Assembly (NCBI RefSeq): GCF_016428755.1
Contig: NZ_JAELTI010000063.1
Span: 1 to 32,521, forward strand
Direction: 5' to 3'
Source of the DNA: Allobosea sp. ASV33
Lineage (GTDB): Bacteria; Pseudomonadota; Alphaproteobacteria; Rhizobiales; Beijerinckiaceae
Length of the DNA stretch: 32,521 nt
Positions 23,196-31,162 of this stretch are shown here, piece by piece (position 1 is the first letter of the stretch; each line of letters opens with the position of its first letter). A program made the translations under genes and the position numbers. The notes beneath the pieces were generated by a model that did no database searches, was not told the DNA's origin, and saw only the letters and a list, made by a program, of their open reading frames with translations.

Positions 23196-24182
23196 TTGCT
23201 GATCACCCGCCGCCGGTTCGCCGCAGGCTCGCTCGCCGCGCCCGCCATCCTGGGGAGCGGGCAGGCCTTCGCTGCCGGTCGGCCGATGACCGTGGCGTCG
23301 CTGATGGGCGAGGACAAGCCGGAGACGAAGGTCTGGCGGCGGATCGTCGAGATTCTCGGCCGCACCGCGCCCGGCCGTTTCGACCTGCGCATCGTGCCGA
23401 ATGCCGCGCTCGGCGGCGAGAAGGAAGTGGCCGAAGGCCTGCGCCTCGGCTCGATCCAGGCCGCGCTCTCGACCGTGTCGTCGCTGTCCGGCTGGGTTCC
23501 GGCCGGGCAGATCCTGGATCTGCCCTTTCTGTTCCGCGATCGCGGCCATCTCGCCCGGGTGCTGGCCGGGCCGCTGGGGACGGCGCTGAAGGACCTCTAT
23601 CAGGCGCAGGGCTTTGTCGTGCCCGGCTTCATCAATTACGGCGCTCGGAACCTCCTGGCGAAGGAGCCGCTGACCACCCCGGCTTCCGTCAAGGGCAAGC
23701 GCATTCGCGTCATCCAGAGCCCGTTGCACACCGCGCTCTGGTCGGGCTTCGGCGCCTTTCCGACGCCGATCCCGATTCCGGAGACCTACAACGCGCTGAA
23801 AAGCGGCGTGGTCGACTGCATGGACCTGACCAAATCCGCCTATGCCGGTTTCCGCCTTTACGAGGTCGTGCCGGTCGTGGTCGAGACCGGTCATATCTGG
23901 GCGAGCGGCGTGATGATCTTCGCCGCGCCGTTCTGGAAGGCGCTGGCGCCGCAGGATCGTGAGGCGCTGACGGCAGCCGTCACCGAGGGCATCGCCTATT
24001 TCGACGAGTTGATGCGCGCCGACGAGGAGGCCTCGATGGCGCAGGCTAGGGCTGAGGGCGCCAGGACCGTGCCGGCCGAGGATCGCGCCGGCTGGCAGGC
24101 GGGAGGGCGCAAGGTCTGGGAAAGCTTCGCGGCGCAATTCGGCGGCATGGCGGGAATCGAAGCGATCGCCGATAGTCCCTGA
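23196..24182 (+). CDS. Orphan TRAP transporter substrate-binding protein (DctP family), TTG start
   Basis: A 328-residue periplasmic binding protein. It starts with a twin-arginine-type signal (LITRRRFAAGSLAAPAILGS, cleavage around AFA at 24-26). DctP landmarks follow: PNAALGGEKEVAEGLRLGSIQ and VKGKRIRVIQSP with R171 as likely carboxylate clamp, then NALKSGVVDCMDLTKSAY. The start is TTG 23196: AAGGAGG lies six bases upstream and the Tat signal begins directly there, while no ATG is nearby in frame. The frame stays open upstream within the nitroreductase gene, but that part is a shadow. No DctQ/DctM gene is adjacent, so it would need the fused permease at 5167-7050 or one encoded elsewhere. 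The VOC gene downstream may be co-transcribed. Confidence 0.92.
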   Translation: MLITRRRFAAGSLAAPAILGSGQAFAAGRPMTVASLMGEDKPETKVWRRIVEILGRTAPGRFDLRIVPNAALGGEKEVAEGLRLGSIQAALSTVSSLSGWVPAGQILDLPFLFRDRGHLARVLAGPLGTALKDLYQAQGFVVPGFINYGARNLLAKEPLTTPASVKGKRIRVIQSPLHTALWSGFGAFPTPIPIPETYNALKSGVVDCMDLTKSAYAGFRLYEVVPVVVETGHIWASGVMIFAAPFWKALAPQDREALTAAVTEGIAYFDELMRADEEASMAQARAEGARTVPAEDRAGWQAGGRKVWESFAAQFGGMAGIEAIADSP

Positions 24183-24207
24183 CATCAGCGCCGCCAGGAC
24201 GAGAACC

Positions 24208-24987
24208 ATGCCGCTTTCGATCGACCATATCGTCATCGCCGTCACCGATCTCGATGCGGCCATCCGCGACTATGCGGCGCTCGGCTTCACCGTGCTGCCC
24301 GGTGGCGAGCATCCGCGCGGCTCGCGCAATGCGCTGGTCGTGTTCGAGGACGGCGCCTATCTCGAAATCATCGCCTTTCCGCGTCCGCTGCCGGATTATC
24401 GCTGGTGGCAGGTGCTCGACCGTGCCGGCCCCGGCCTCGTCGACTACGCCGTGCTGCCGGATGATCTCGACGCCGATCTCGCCCGCGCCCGCGCCGCCGG
24501 CATCGTCATGGACGGCCCGCTCGACGGCGGCCGGCTCCAGCCCGACGGCACGCGCATCGCCTGGCGCTCGGCCCGCCCGCCCGAGCCCGATATCCCCTTT
24601 CTCTGCACCGATGTCACGGCCCGCAGCCTGCGTGTTCCCGAGGGGCCGGCCCGCAGCCATGCCAATGGTGTGACCGGGGTCGCCGGCGTCACCGTGGCGG
24701 TGCAGGATCTCGCGACCTCGGTCGCCCGCTACCGCGCCCTGCTCGGGTGTGAGCCGGTCGCCATCGGCGGCGTCCCCGGCCTCGGCTTCGGGCTCGCGCA
24801 GTTCCGCATCGGCCGGCAGACCTTGTCGCTGGCGGAGCCGCAGGGCCCGGCCGCCGCCAGCCTCGGCGAACACCTCGTCCGGCGCGGGCAGGGAGCCTAC
24901 GCCATTTCCTTCTATGGCCCCGACGATGCCCGGCTCGATGGCGGGCTGACCCATGGTGCCCGCCTCGAGATCGTCCGCGACCTCTAG
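24208..24987 (+). CDS. VOC family protein, glyoxalase-like (two-module)
   Basis: A 259-residue protein of the glyoxalase-like type (Glyoxalase_3 group). The first module opens SIDHIVIAVTDLDAAIRDYAALGFTV; the second starts near residue 150 with VAGVTVAVQDLATSVARYRALLG. Possible metal ligands are H7 and E53 (in YLEIIAF); the second module lacks an obvious histidine at the matching place, so the active site is probably in the N-terminal half or is degenerate. The reaction is unknown. It starts 25 bases after the orphan TRAP binding-protein gene with AGGA eight bases before the ATG, suggesting co-transcription. Confidence 0.85.
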   Translation: MPLSIDHIVIAVTDLDAAIRDYAALGFTVLPGGEHPRGSRNALVVFEDGAYLEIIAFPRPLPDYRWWQVLDRAGPGLVDYAVLPDDLDADLARARAAGIVMDGPLDGGRLQPDGTRIAWRSARPPEPDIPFLCTDVTARSLRVPEGPARSHANGVTGVAGVTVAVQDLATSVARYRALLGCEPVAIGGVPGLGFGLAQFRIGRQTLSLAEPQGPAAASLGEHLVRRGQGAYAISFYGPDDARLDGGLTHGARLEIVRDL

Positions 24988-25029
24988 GCGCAGGGCGCCG
25001 TCACGATGCGGTCACGCTTGCGGGCGAGA

Positions 25030-25070
25030 GTAACCCGTTACCTTAAAATAGTTCTATTTATGTAGTGATA
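25030..25070. promoter_or_regulatory. AT-rich control region with two palindromes
   Basis: This is the most AT-rich spot in the window. GTAAC/GTTAC (25030-25041, two-base centre) is followed by AAATAG/CTATTT (25046-25059, two-base centre), then TTTATGTAGTGATAAC. Two near-adjacent perfect small palindromes about 100 bases before the ATG at 25147 suggest a regulated promoter for the two unknown genes that follow. I do not recognise the regulator: it does not fit the Irr, FnrN or RirA consensus. Confidence 0.45.
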
Positions 25071-25146
25071 ACAAGAGCTTGCATCGAATCGGCGGCGCGC
25101 CTATCTCTCCCTCGCGATCAGTGAATCAGCCGACGGAGGGACGGAA

Positions 25147-25467
25147 ATGGGTGGCGTCACCGAGGTCGATGTCGCGGCTGCGATCGGCCGCATCGACGAG
25201 ATCATCATCCGCGAGATCGTCCGCACCGGCGCGAGCCGGCCGGAGCTGCGCCGGGCGCTTGCGCTGGCCAAGGGGCCGGGCGATCTCGACGCCGATGCGG
25301 CCTTGCCGCCGCGCATGCAGCGCCTCGTCGACCTGCTTGCGGTCACTTTGCCCGAGCAGGGACCCAAGCCCCCGCAGGGACCTGAACTCCCGCAGGGGCC
25401 CAAGCCCCTGCAAGGGCCACAGCGCCGCCTCCATGCCGCCATCAAGGGCATCGAACGTGCAGCCTGA
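25147..25467 (+). CDS. Hypothetical protein with QGP-type hexapeptide repeats
   Basis: A 106-residue protein of unknown family. Residues 1-70 look helical (VAAAIGRIDEIIIREIVRTG, ELRRALALAK, PPRMQRLVDLLAVTL). Residues 71-92 are a proline/glycine-rich tract of hexapeptide repeats (QGPKPP, QGPELP, QGPKPL, QGP) encoded by an 18-base tandem repeat, and a basic tail RRLHAAIKGIERAA follows. No signal peptide or membrane helix. ATG 25147 has GGAGG seven bases upstream, and codon use fits the genome. Its stop overlaps the next gene by 11 bases, so the two are probably translated together. No function is claimed. Confidence 0.65.
   Translation: MGGVTEVDVAAAIGRIDEIIIREIVRTGASRPELRRALALAKGPGDLDADAALPPRMQRLVDLLAVTLPEQGPKPPQGPELPQGPKPLQGPQRRLHAAIKGIERAA
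25357..25422 (+). repeat. 18-base tandem repeat inside coding sequence
   Basis: Three full units (25357-25374, 25375-25392, 25393-25410) and a partial fourth to 25422, each starting CAGGG or CAAGG. The third unit is itself a hairpin, CAGGGGC/GCCCCTG. The period is a multiple of three, so copy-number change would keep the frame and alter only the QGP tract. Confidence 0.85.
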
Positions 25468-25774
25468 TCAGGGGAGCGCAGAATCGCTGGAGACCGCCCG
25501 GGCCGACATCCGGGAAGCGGTCATGACAGCTTTTTGCGCCGCGCTCCGCGATACTCGCCTGCCGCCTCTCGCCCTGATCGAGTTGGCGGCGGCAGCGGTC
25601 GGTTCTGTCTACAGAGAGGTGGCGGATGCTCATTGCGGTGACCGGCCATGCCCTTGCGGCTGGCATCCGCGCCTCCGTGAGGATCTGGAGGCGCTTCAGG
25701 CGGCGGTCGCGCTGAGCGCGACGCCGGTTCCTCAGGGCGATCTCGCCCGCATGCCGGTGCTCGGCCGGGCTTGA
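25457..25774 (+). CDS. Hypothetical protein with Cys-rich segment
   Basis: A 105-residue protein of unknown family beginning at GTG 25457, 11 bases inside the end of the preceding gene; AAGGG lies about eight bases upstream. The body is helical (LETARADIREAVMTAFCAAL, LPPLALIELAAAAVGSVYRE) and is followed by AHCGDRPCPCGWHPR, where three cysteines and two histidines in 13 residues could bind a metal. The same frame is open from 25079, but that part shadows the first gene. The tight overlap suggests the two proteins work together. Codon bias matches the genome. I cannot assign a function. Confidence 0.55.
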   Translation: MQPDQGSAESLETARADIREAVMTAFCAALRDTRLPPLALIELAAAAVGSVYREVADAHCGDRPCPCGWHPRLREDLEALQAAVALSATPVPQGDLARMPVLGRA

Positions 25775-25827
25775 TCTCGCATCTCGAGCGCAGGCCGTGC
25801 TAAGCCGCCACGAACCGGCGGAGCGGC

Positions 25828-26586
25828 ATGCGCAACATCCTCATCATCGGCATCGGGGCCGGCAATCCCGACCATATGACGGTCGAGGCGATCGAGGCGC
25901 TGAACCGCGCCGATATCCTGTTCATCCCCGACAAGGGCGAGGAGAAGGCAGCCCTGCGCGCCTTGCGCGAGGCAATCTGCGCCCGCTTCATCCGCAACGC
26001 CGATTACCGCGCGGTGCCCGTCGAGATCCCGCGCCGGGCCGAGGCGGGCAATGACTATCACGGCGTCGTCGACGACTGGCATGAGCGCATCGCCGCCCGC
26101 TATCGCGACCTGTTCGAAGCGGCATTGCAGGGCGGCCAGACCGGCGCGTTGCTGGTCTGGGGCGATCCGGCGCTCTACGATTCCACCTTGCGCATCATGG
26201 AGCGCGTTGCCGCGTCCGGCTTCGATCTCGACTGGCAGGTCTATCCCGGCATCAGCAGCGTCCAGGTTCTCGCCGCCCGCCACCGCATACCCCTCAACAC
26301 GATCGGTGCGCCGATCCTGATCACCACCGGCCGGCGGCTGGCGGCGGGCTTCCCGGCCGACCAGGATAGCGTCGTCGTCATGCTCGACGGCGAGCAGACC
26401 TTCGGCAAGATCGATCCCGCCGGGCTCGATATCTGGTGGGGCGCCTATCTCGGCACGCCCGACGAGATTCTGCGCGCCGGCCCACTCGCGGAGCTCGCGG
26501 CCGAGATCGCCGAGGTGAGGGCGCAGGCCCGCGCGCGGCATGGCTGGATCATGGATACCTATCTGCTGCGCCGCCGTCCGGCTTGA
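25828..26586 (+). CDS. cobF: Precorrin-6A synthase (deacetylating)
   Basis: A 252-residue SAM-dependent methyltransferase of the tetrapyrrole methylase fold. CobF methylates C-1 of precorrin-5 and releases acetate, giving precorrin-6A in the aerobic cobalamin pathway. Evidence: the N-terminal glycine-rich [55 protein letters not shown] and [17 protein letters not shown], all CobF-like, and the usual length. No other cob gene is in the window, so it is separated from the rest of the pathway. ATG 25828 has GGAG four bases upstream. dapD follows after 61 bases on the same strand. Confidence 0.93.
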   Translation: MRNILIIGIGAGNPDHMTVEAIEALNRADILFIPDKGEEKAALRALREAICARFIRNADYRAVPVEIPRRAEAGNDYHGVVDDWHERIAARYRDLFEAALQGGQTGALLVWGDPALYDSTLRIMERVAASGFDLDWQVYPGISSVQVLAARHRIPLNTIGAPILITTGRRLAAGFPADQDSVVVMLDGEQTFGKIDPAGLDIWWGAYLGTPDEILRAGPLAELAAEIAEVRAQARARHGWIMDTYLLRRRPA

Positions 26587-26647
26587 CGCAGGCGCCTGCA
26601 TCCGCCATCGCTCGCGCCGATCTTTCTGGAAGCGCCGGAGCCGCCCG

Positions 26648-27490
<843 letters not shown>

Positions 27491-27510
27491 GCCGTTGATC
27501 GCGGCGCGTC

Positions 27511-27596
27511 ATGCCCGGGCTTGACCCGGGCATCTCGGAAACCAGTATCTTCTTGTCATGAGATTCTCGGGTCCGCGCGAAGCGCGGCCCGAGAAT
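27511..27596. repeat. RIME-like two-hairpin intergenic element (subtype B, copy 2)
   Basis: First hairpin ATGCCCGGG (27511-27519), loop CTTGA, CCCGGGCAT (27525-27533). Then linker ATCTCGGAAACCAGT, 16 bases, and a second hairpin ATTCTCGGG (27563-27571) with CCCGAGAAT (27588-27596), extended by an inner CCGCGC/GCGCGG stem and GAA loop. It matches the element at 4497-4570 in opposite orientation. It lies between convergent dapD and the DUF1269 gene and may terminate both. Confidence 0.85.
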
Positions 27597-27612
27597 GGCG
27601 GCTCAGGGTGCC

Positions 27613-28173
27613 TCACCCCACCGGCGAAGGCGCGCCCGTGCCTTGCGGATAGGGCTCGGGCGGGTTCTGCGTCGCCGGTTCCGTGCTATGCGCATCGGCC
27701 AGCGCATCGCGCAGCTTCTGCTCCTGCGAGCGGTCGAGCGAGGTCTTGAGCACCGTGCCGCCGGTGCCGCGGATCGCCTCCAGCACCTTGTCGCCGGTCA
27801 CCTTGTTGATCAGCACGAACAGCGCCGCATTGCCAGGCTGCAGGCTGCCGGCGAGATCCTTCATGAACTTGTCGTCGACGCCGTAATCGGTCAGGGCGCC
27901 TCCGAGTGCACCGGAGGCGGCGCCGAGCGCCGCGCCGAAGATCGGCATCAGGAAGATCGCGCCGATCAGCAGGCCCCAGAACGAGCCGGAGACGGCGCCA
28001 AGCGCGGTCGTGTTCAGGAGCTGGTTCAGTTTCACCTTGCCGCCCTCGTGCATCACCGCGATGGCGGCGTCGCCGATCTCGATCAGGTATTCCTTCTGCA
28101 GGCCGATCAGCTTCTGGCGCATCTCCTCGGCGCGGGCCTCGGTCGGATAGACGATGACGACGAGATCGGACAT
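27613..28173 (-). CDS. DUF1269 domain-containing membrane protein
   Basis: A 186-residue protein of the DUF1269 family. The N-terminal soluble part (SDLVVIVYPTEARAEEMRQKLIGLQKE) and the segment GDAAIAVMHEGGKVKLNQLLNTT are characteristic. The middle (about 57-95) is a glycine-zipper-like membrane segment (GSFWGLLIGAIFLMPIFGAA, then GAASGALGGAL). A second soluble part contains PGNAALFVLINKVTGDKVLE. The family is often stress-associated but its function is unknown. The C-terminal tail is rich in P, T and G. ATG 28173 has AGGAG nine bases upstream. Confidence 0.9.
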   Translation of the reverse strand: MSDLVVIVYPTEARAEEMRQKLIGLQKEYLIEIGDAAIAVMHEGGKVKLNQLLNTTALGAVSGSFWGLLIGAIFLMPIFGAALGAASGALGGALTDYGVDDKFMKDLAGSLQPGNAALFVLINKVTGDKVLEAIRGTGGTVLKTSLDRSQEQKLRDALADAHSTEPATQNPPEPYPQGTGAPSPVG

Positions 28174-28268
28174 GGCGGGGAACTCCTGCTGCGGATGCAG
28201 GCATGCTGGTCCGCGCGGGTGACGGGATCATGGCAACGCGCCGCCGGTCCCGGCTGTTCCAGTCCCGC

Positions 28269-29762
28269 CTATTCGCCGCCGATCGCCTTGGCCGCCTCGA
28301 CCGCCCGGCCGCGCAAGGGCCGTTCTTCCATGCGCGCAAGCGAGATGAGCGCGAAGGCGAAGCCGAGGCCGGCCGCGCCGAAGACATAGCGGAACAGGAT
28401 CACCATCGTCTCGCGGTCGACGGTGCCGAGCTTCAAGGCTTCGGGCGAGAGCTTTGCGCCCGCCCCGCCGACGCCGCCGAGCACGATCGCGCCGAACACC
28501 GCGACGATCAGCGCGCCACCGATCTGCCGGAAGAAATTGGCGACCGCCGTCACCGTGCCGAGTTGGTGCGGCTGCACGGCGTTCTGGATCGACACGGTCG
28601 CGACGGGGAGCAGCGTGCCGAAGCCGACGCTGACCACGGCGAGGATGATGCAGAAGGGCAGGAGCGGGATCTGGCCTGAGAAGGCCGCCAGGATCGCGGT
28701 GCCGATCATCGCGACGGAGAGACCGGTCAGCGGCACGCGCTTGTAATGGGCGAGATGCGACATTGCCCGGCCGGAGCTGGTCGCGCCGACGACCGTGCCG
28801 CAGGTCAGCGGCAGCAGGCCGAGGCCGGAATGGGTCGCGCTCATCCCCATCACCGTCTCGAAATAGAGCGGCAGATAGATGGTGAGGCCGATGAAGGTGC
28901 CCATGCCGAAGCCGGCCGCCACCGTGCCGCGCCGCACGACCCCGTTGCCGAAGACGTCGAGCGGGATCAGCGGCTCGGCCGCCCGGCGCAGGCGCCAGGC
29001 GAACAGGGCCCAGAAGGCGAGCGAGGCGGCGACGAGACCCGCGATCTCCAGCGAGCGCCAGGGATAGGCCGTGCCGCCCCAGGACAGGGCGAGCAGCAGC
29101 GATACCGTCGCCAATGTCATCAGCATGGCGCCGAGCACGTCGAGCTTGTGCGGGCGCTCATGCCGCGGCAGCCGCTTCAGCGCCTCGCTCGACATCCAGT
29201 AGGCGCCGAGCCCGAGCGGCAGGTTGATCCAGAAGATCACCGACCAGTGCAGCTTTTCCGCGAGGAAGCCGCCCAGCACCGGGCCGAGCAGCGAGGAGGA
29301 CATGAAGACGCTGGCGAAATAGACCTGATAGCGCCCGCGCTCCTTGGGCGGCACCATGTCGCCGACGATGGTCTGGGCCAGCGCGATCAATCCGCCGCCG
29401 CCGAGCCCCTGCACGAACCGCGCGACGACGAGCAGCCAGAGCGAGGGCGCGAGCGCGCAGGCGATCGAGCCGATCACGAAGACGATGATGCCGGCGAGCA
29501 GCGTCACCCGCCGCCCGTGGATATCGGCGAGCTTGCCGTAGAGCGGCGTCACCGCGGTCGAGGCGAGCAGGTAGATCGTGACGATCCAGGAGAGATGCGT
29601 GACGTCGTTGAGCTCGCGCCCCATCGTCGGCAGCGCGGTGGCGACGATGGTCTGGTCGAGCGCGGCGAGGAACATCGCCAGCATGACCCCGATCAGAACC
29701 GAACGGATATCCGCAGGCGTCATCGCTGCGGCCTGGGCTGGATTGTCGAGCCGCTTGTCCAT
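28269..29762 (-). CDS. DHA2 family MFS drug exporter (EmrB/QacA type)
   Basis: A 497-residue, 14-helix proton-coupled exporter in the inner membrane. Markers are LAALDQTIVATALPTMGREL in helix 1 (DHA2 motif D), GKLADIHGRR (motif A), and GPVLGGFLAEKLHWSVIFWINLPLG (split here by positions near 155-180; motif C). Such pumps expel drugs, dyes or bile-type compounds; the substrate is unknown and no EmrA-type adaptor gene is nearby. The MarR-type regulator gene lies 219 bases upstream on the same strand and probably controls it. ATG 29762 lacks an obvious Shine-Dalgarno. Confidence 0.94.
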   Translation of the reverse strand: MDKRLDNPAQAAAMTPADIRSVLIGVMLAMFLAALDQTIVATALPTMGRELNDVTHLSWIVTIYLLASTAVTPLYGKLADIHGRRVTLLAGIIVFVIGSIACALAPSLWLLVVARFVQGLGGGGLIALAQTIVGDMVPPKERGRYQVYFASVFMSSSLLGPVLGGFLAEKLHWSVIFWINLPLGLGAYWMSSEALKRLPRHERPHKLDVLGAMLMTLATVSLLLALSWGGTAYPWRSLEIAGLVAASLAFWALFAWRLRRAAEPLIPLDVFGNGVVRRGTVAAGFGMGTFIGLTIYLPLYFETVMGMSATHSGLGLLPLTCGTVVGATSSGRAMSHLAHYKRVPLTGLSVAMIGTAILAAFSGQIPLLPFCIILAVVSVGFGTLLPVATVSIQNAVQPHQLGTVTAVANFFRQIGGALIVAVFGAIVLGGVGGAGAKLSPEALKLGTVDRETMVILFRYVFGAAGLGFAFALISLARMEERPLRGRAVEAAKAIGGE

Positions 29763-29981
29763 GGAATGCGATCTTACGTGCGTCTGGAGAATGGCTTGAG
29801 GGTAACGAGACCGGAAGCCATGCGCCAGAGTCCTATTGGCGGGACGGCTCTGCGGAGCGGGCGGGACAAGCCATCAGGGCATTTTCGAGCGAGTGGGCCT
29901 CGGTTCGCGTGAAGGAAGCGCGATAAAACCAAGACCGGGAGCGATGTCGCGGTTCGAGGAATTGCGGAATGGCTCCTAGCG

Positions 29982-30428
29982 TCAGCCCAGGCTGCGCAGC
30001 GCGTCGCGCAGCATGCCCGGCGCGGCATCGGGCATGGCCGCCTCGATGATCTCATGCGTCCGCTGCCAGACCGGCACGGCCGAGGCGAGCAGCGCCAGCC
30101 CGTCGGGTGTCAGCGTCAGCAGACGGCCACGGCGATCGGCAGGATCGACCACGATATCGACGAGCCCGCGCCGCCGGAGCGGCTTCAGCGCGGCGGTCAG
30201 CGTCGTGCGATCTATCGCCAGCAGCTCCGCCACAGGGCCGAACGAGGCAGGCACCGGGCGGTTGAGGGCCATCATCAGCGAGAACTGGCCGTTGGTCAGC
30301 CCGACCGGGCGCAACGCTTCGTCGAAACGGCGCGCCAGCGTCCGCGCCGCACGCTGGACATGCAGGCACAGGCAATGGTCGCGCACATGCAGCGTCGTCG
30401 CGAAGGGAACGATCGGTTTGCCGTCCAT
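29982..30428 (-). CDS. MarR family transcriptional regulator
   Basis: A 148-residue winged helix-turn-helix regulator: LARRFDEALRPVGLTNGQFS, then FGPVAELLAIDRTTLTAALK as the recognition helices and the wing VVDPADRRGRLLTLTPDGLAL. N-terminal DHCLCLHVQRA has two cysteines (C24, C26 region when counted with nearby residues), so redox or electrophile sensing is conceivable, as in OhrR-like members. The start at 30428 (MDGKPIV) is preferred over ATG 30458, because the latter would put a TTGACT palindrome (30441-30463) inside the coding region. It is upstream of the DHA2 exporter and divergent from the isochorismatase-family gene, so it may regulate both. Confidence 0.9.
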   Translation of the reverse strand: MDGKPIVPFATTLHVRDHCLCLHVQRAARTLARRFDEALRPVGLTNGQFSLMMALNRPVPASFGPVAELLAIDRTTLTAALKPLRRRGLVDIVVDPADRRGRLLTLTPDGLALLASAVPVWQRTHEIIEAAMPDAAPGMLRDALRSLG

Positions 30429-30440
30429 CGCATCTGCATG

Positions 30441-30463
30441 TTGACTGCCGTTAGGCAAGTCAA
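30441..30463. promoter_or_regulatory. Candidate MarR operator with TTGACT in both arms
   Basis: TTGACTGCC (30441-30449) and GGCAAGTCAA (30454-30463) form an inverted repeat that is perfect apart from one extra base, with centre GTTA. Each arm ends in TTGACT, a -35-like hexamer, so the site could carry divergent -35 boxes for the MarR gene and the isochorismatase-family gene. MarR-bound palindromes of this length usually overlap promoters in this way. Confidence 0.55.
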
Positions 30464-30559
30464 GCGAAGCTCGGTCGCAGGGTCTCGCTGCCGGCTGACG
30501 AGGGTGACGCCCTGAAGCGCAATGAAATCCTCGGACGGTGCGAAGGAGGAATGCCGATC

Positions 30560-31090
30560 ATGCCGCTGCTGTCAGTGAAGAATGCCATGCTGGTGGTCAT
30601 CGACTTTCAGGCGAAGGTGATGCCTGCGATCCATGACGGCAAGACGGTGCTGCAGAATGCCGGGCGCCTCGCCGAGGCGGCGCGCCTGCTCGACGTGCCG
30701 GCCGTGCTGACAGAGCAATATCCGCGCGGTCTTGGCCCGACCGTGCCGGCTCTGATGGAGGTCGGCCCGCCCGTGACCAAGATGAGTTTCGACGCCTGCG
30801 CCGAGCCGGCCTTCCTCGAGGCCGTGGCGGGGGATCGCGAACTCGTGGTCTGCGGCTGCGAGGCGCATGTCTGCGTCGGCCAGACGGTTTTGACCCTGCT
30901 GGAGCATCGCCGCCGCGTCGTCGTGGTCGCCGATGCGATCGGCTCGCGCGCGCCGACATCGCGCGAGATCGCATTGAGCCGCATGGCGAGCCATGGCGCC
31001 GAGATCGTTACCACCGAGATGGTGCTGTTCGAATGGCTGCGGAGCGCCGATCACCGGCAGTTCCGGATGGTCTCGAAGCTGATCCGCTAG
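30560..31090 (+). CDS. Isochorismatase family cysteine hydrolase
   Basis: A 176-residue hydrolase of the isochorismatase-like/YcaC type. The catalytic triad is visible as D15 (LVVIDFQAKVMP), K74 (VTKMSFDAC) and C105 (CGCEAHVCVGQT). Members hydrolyse amides such as nicotinamide, carbamoyl compounds and biuret, or have unknown substrates. ATG 30560 is chosen because AAGGAGGA ends nine bases upstream; ATG 30551 would lie directly against that Shine-Dalgarno. It is divergent from the MarR regulator, with the TTGACT palindrome between. A single-hairpin repeat follows its stop. Confidence 0.92.
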   Translation: MPLLSVKNAMLVVIDFQAKVMPAIHDGKTVLQNAGRLAEAARLLDVPAVLTEQYPRGLGPTVPALMEVGPPVTKMSFDACAEPAFLEAVAGDRELVVCGCEAHVCVGQTVLTLLEHRRRVVVVADAIGSRAPTSREIALSRMASHGAEIVTTEMVLFEWLRSADHRQFRMVSKLIR

Positions 31091-31109
31091 CTTCTTATCA
31101 CCCTCGCCG

Positions 31110-31147
31110 TCATGCTCGGGTCTCCGCTTCGCTACGCCCGAGAATGA
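31110..31147. repeat. Half-size palindromic repeat / terminator
   Basis: ATGCTCGGG (31112-31120) pairs, with one mismatch, with CCCGAGAAT (31137-31145), flanked by GTC and GAT. It is a single-hairpin relative of the second hairpin of the subtype B elements. It lies between the convergent isochorismatase-family gene and livM and may terminate both. Confidence 0.65.
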
Positions 31148-31162
31148 TGCTCTGTCACGGTA

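Noticed and set aside
25393..25410. Hairpin CAGGGGC/GCCCCTG as a terminator
   Set aside because: It lies inside a coding repeat and follows from the repeat sequence; no U-run follows.
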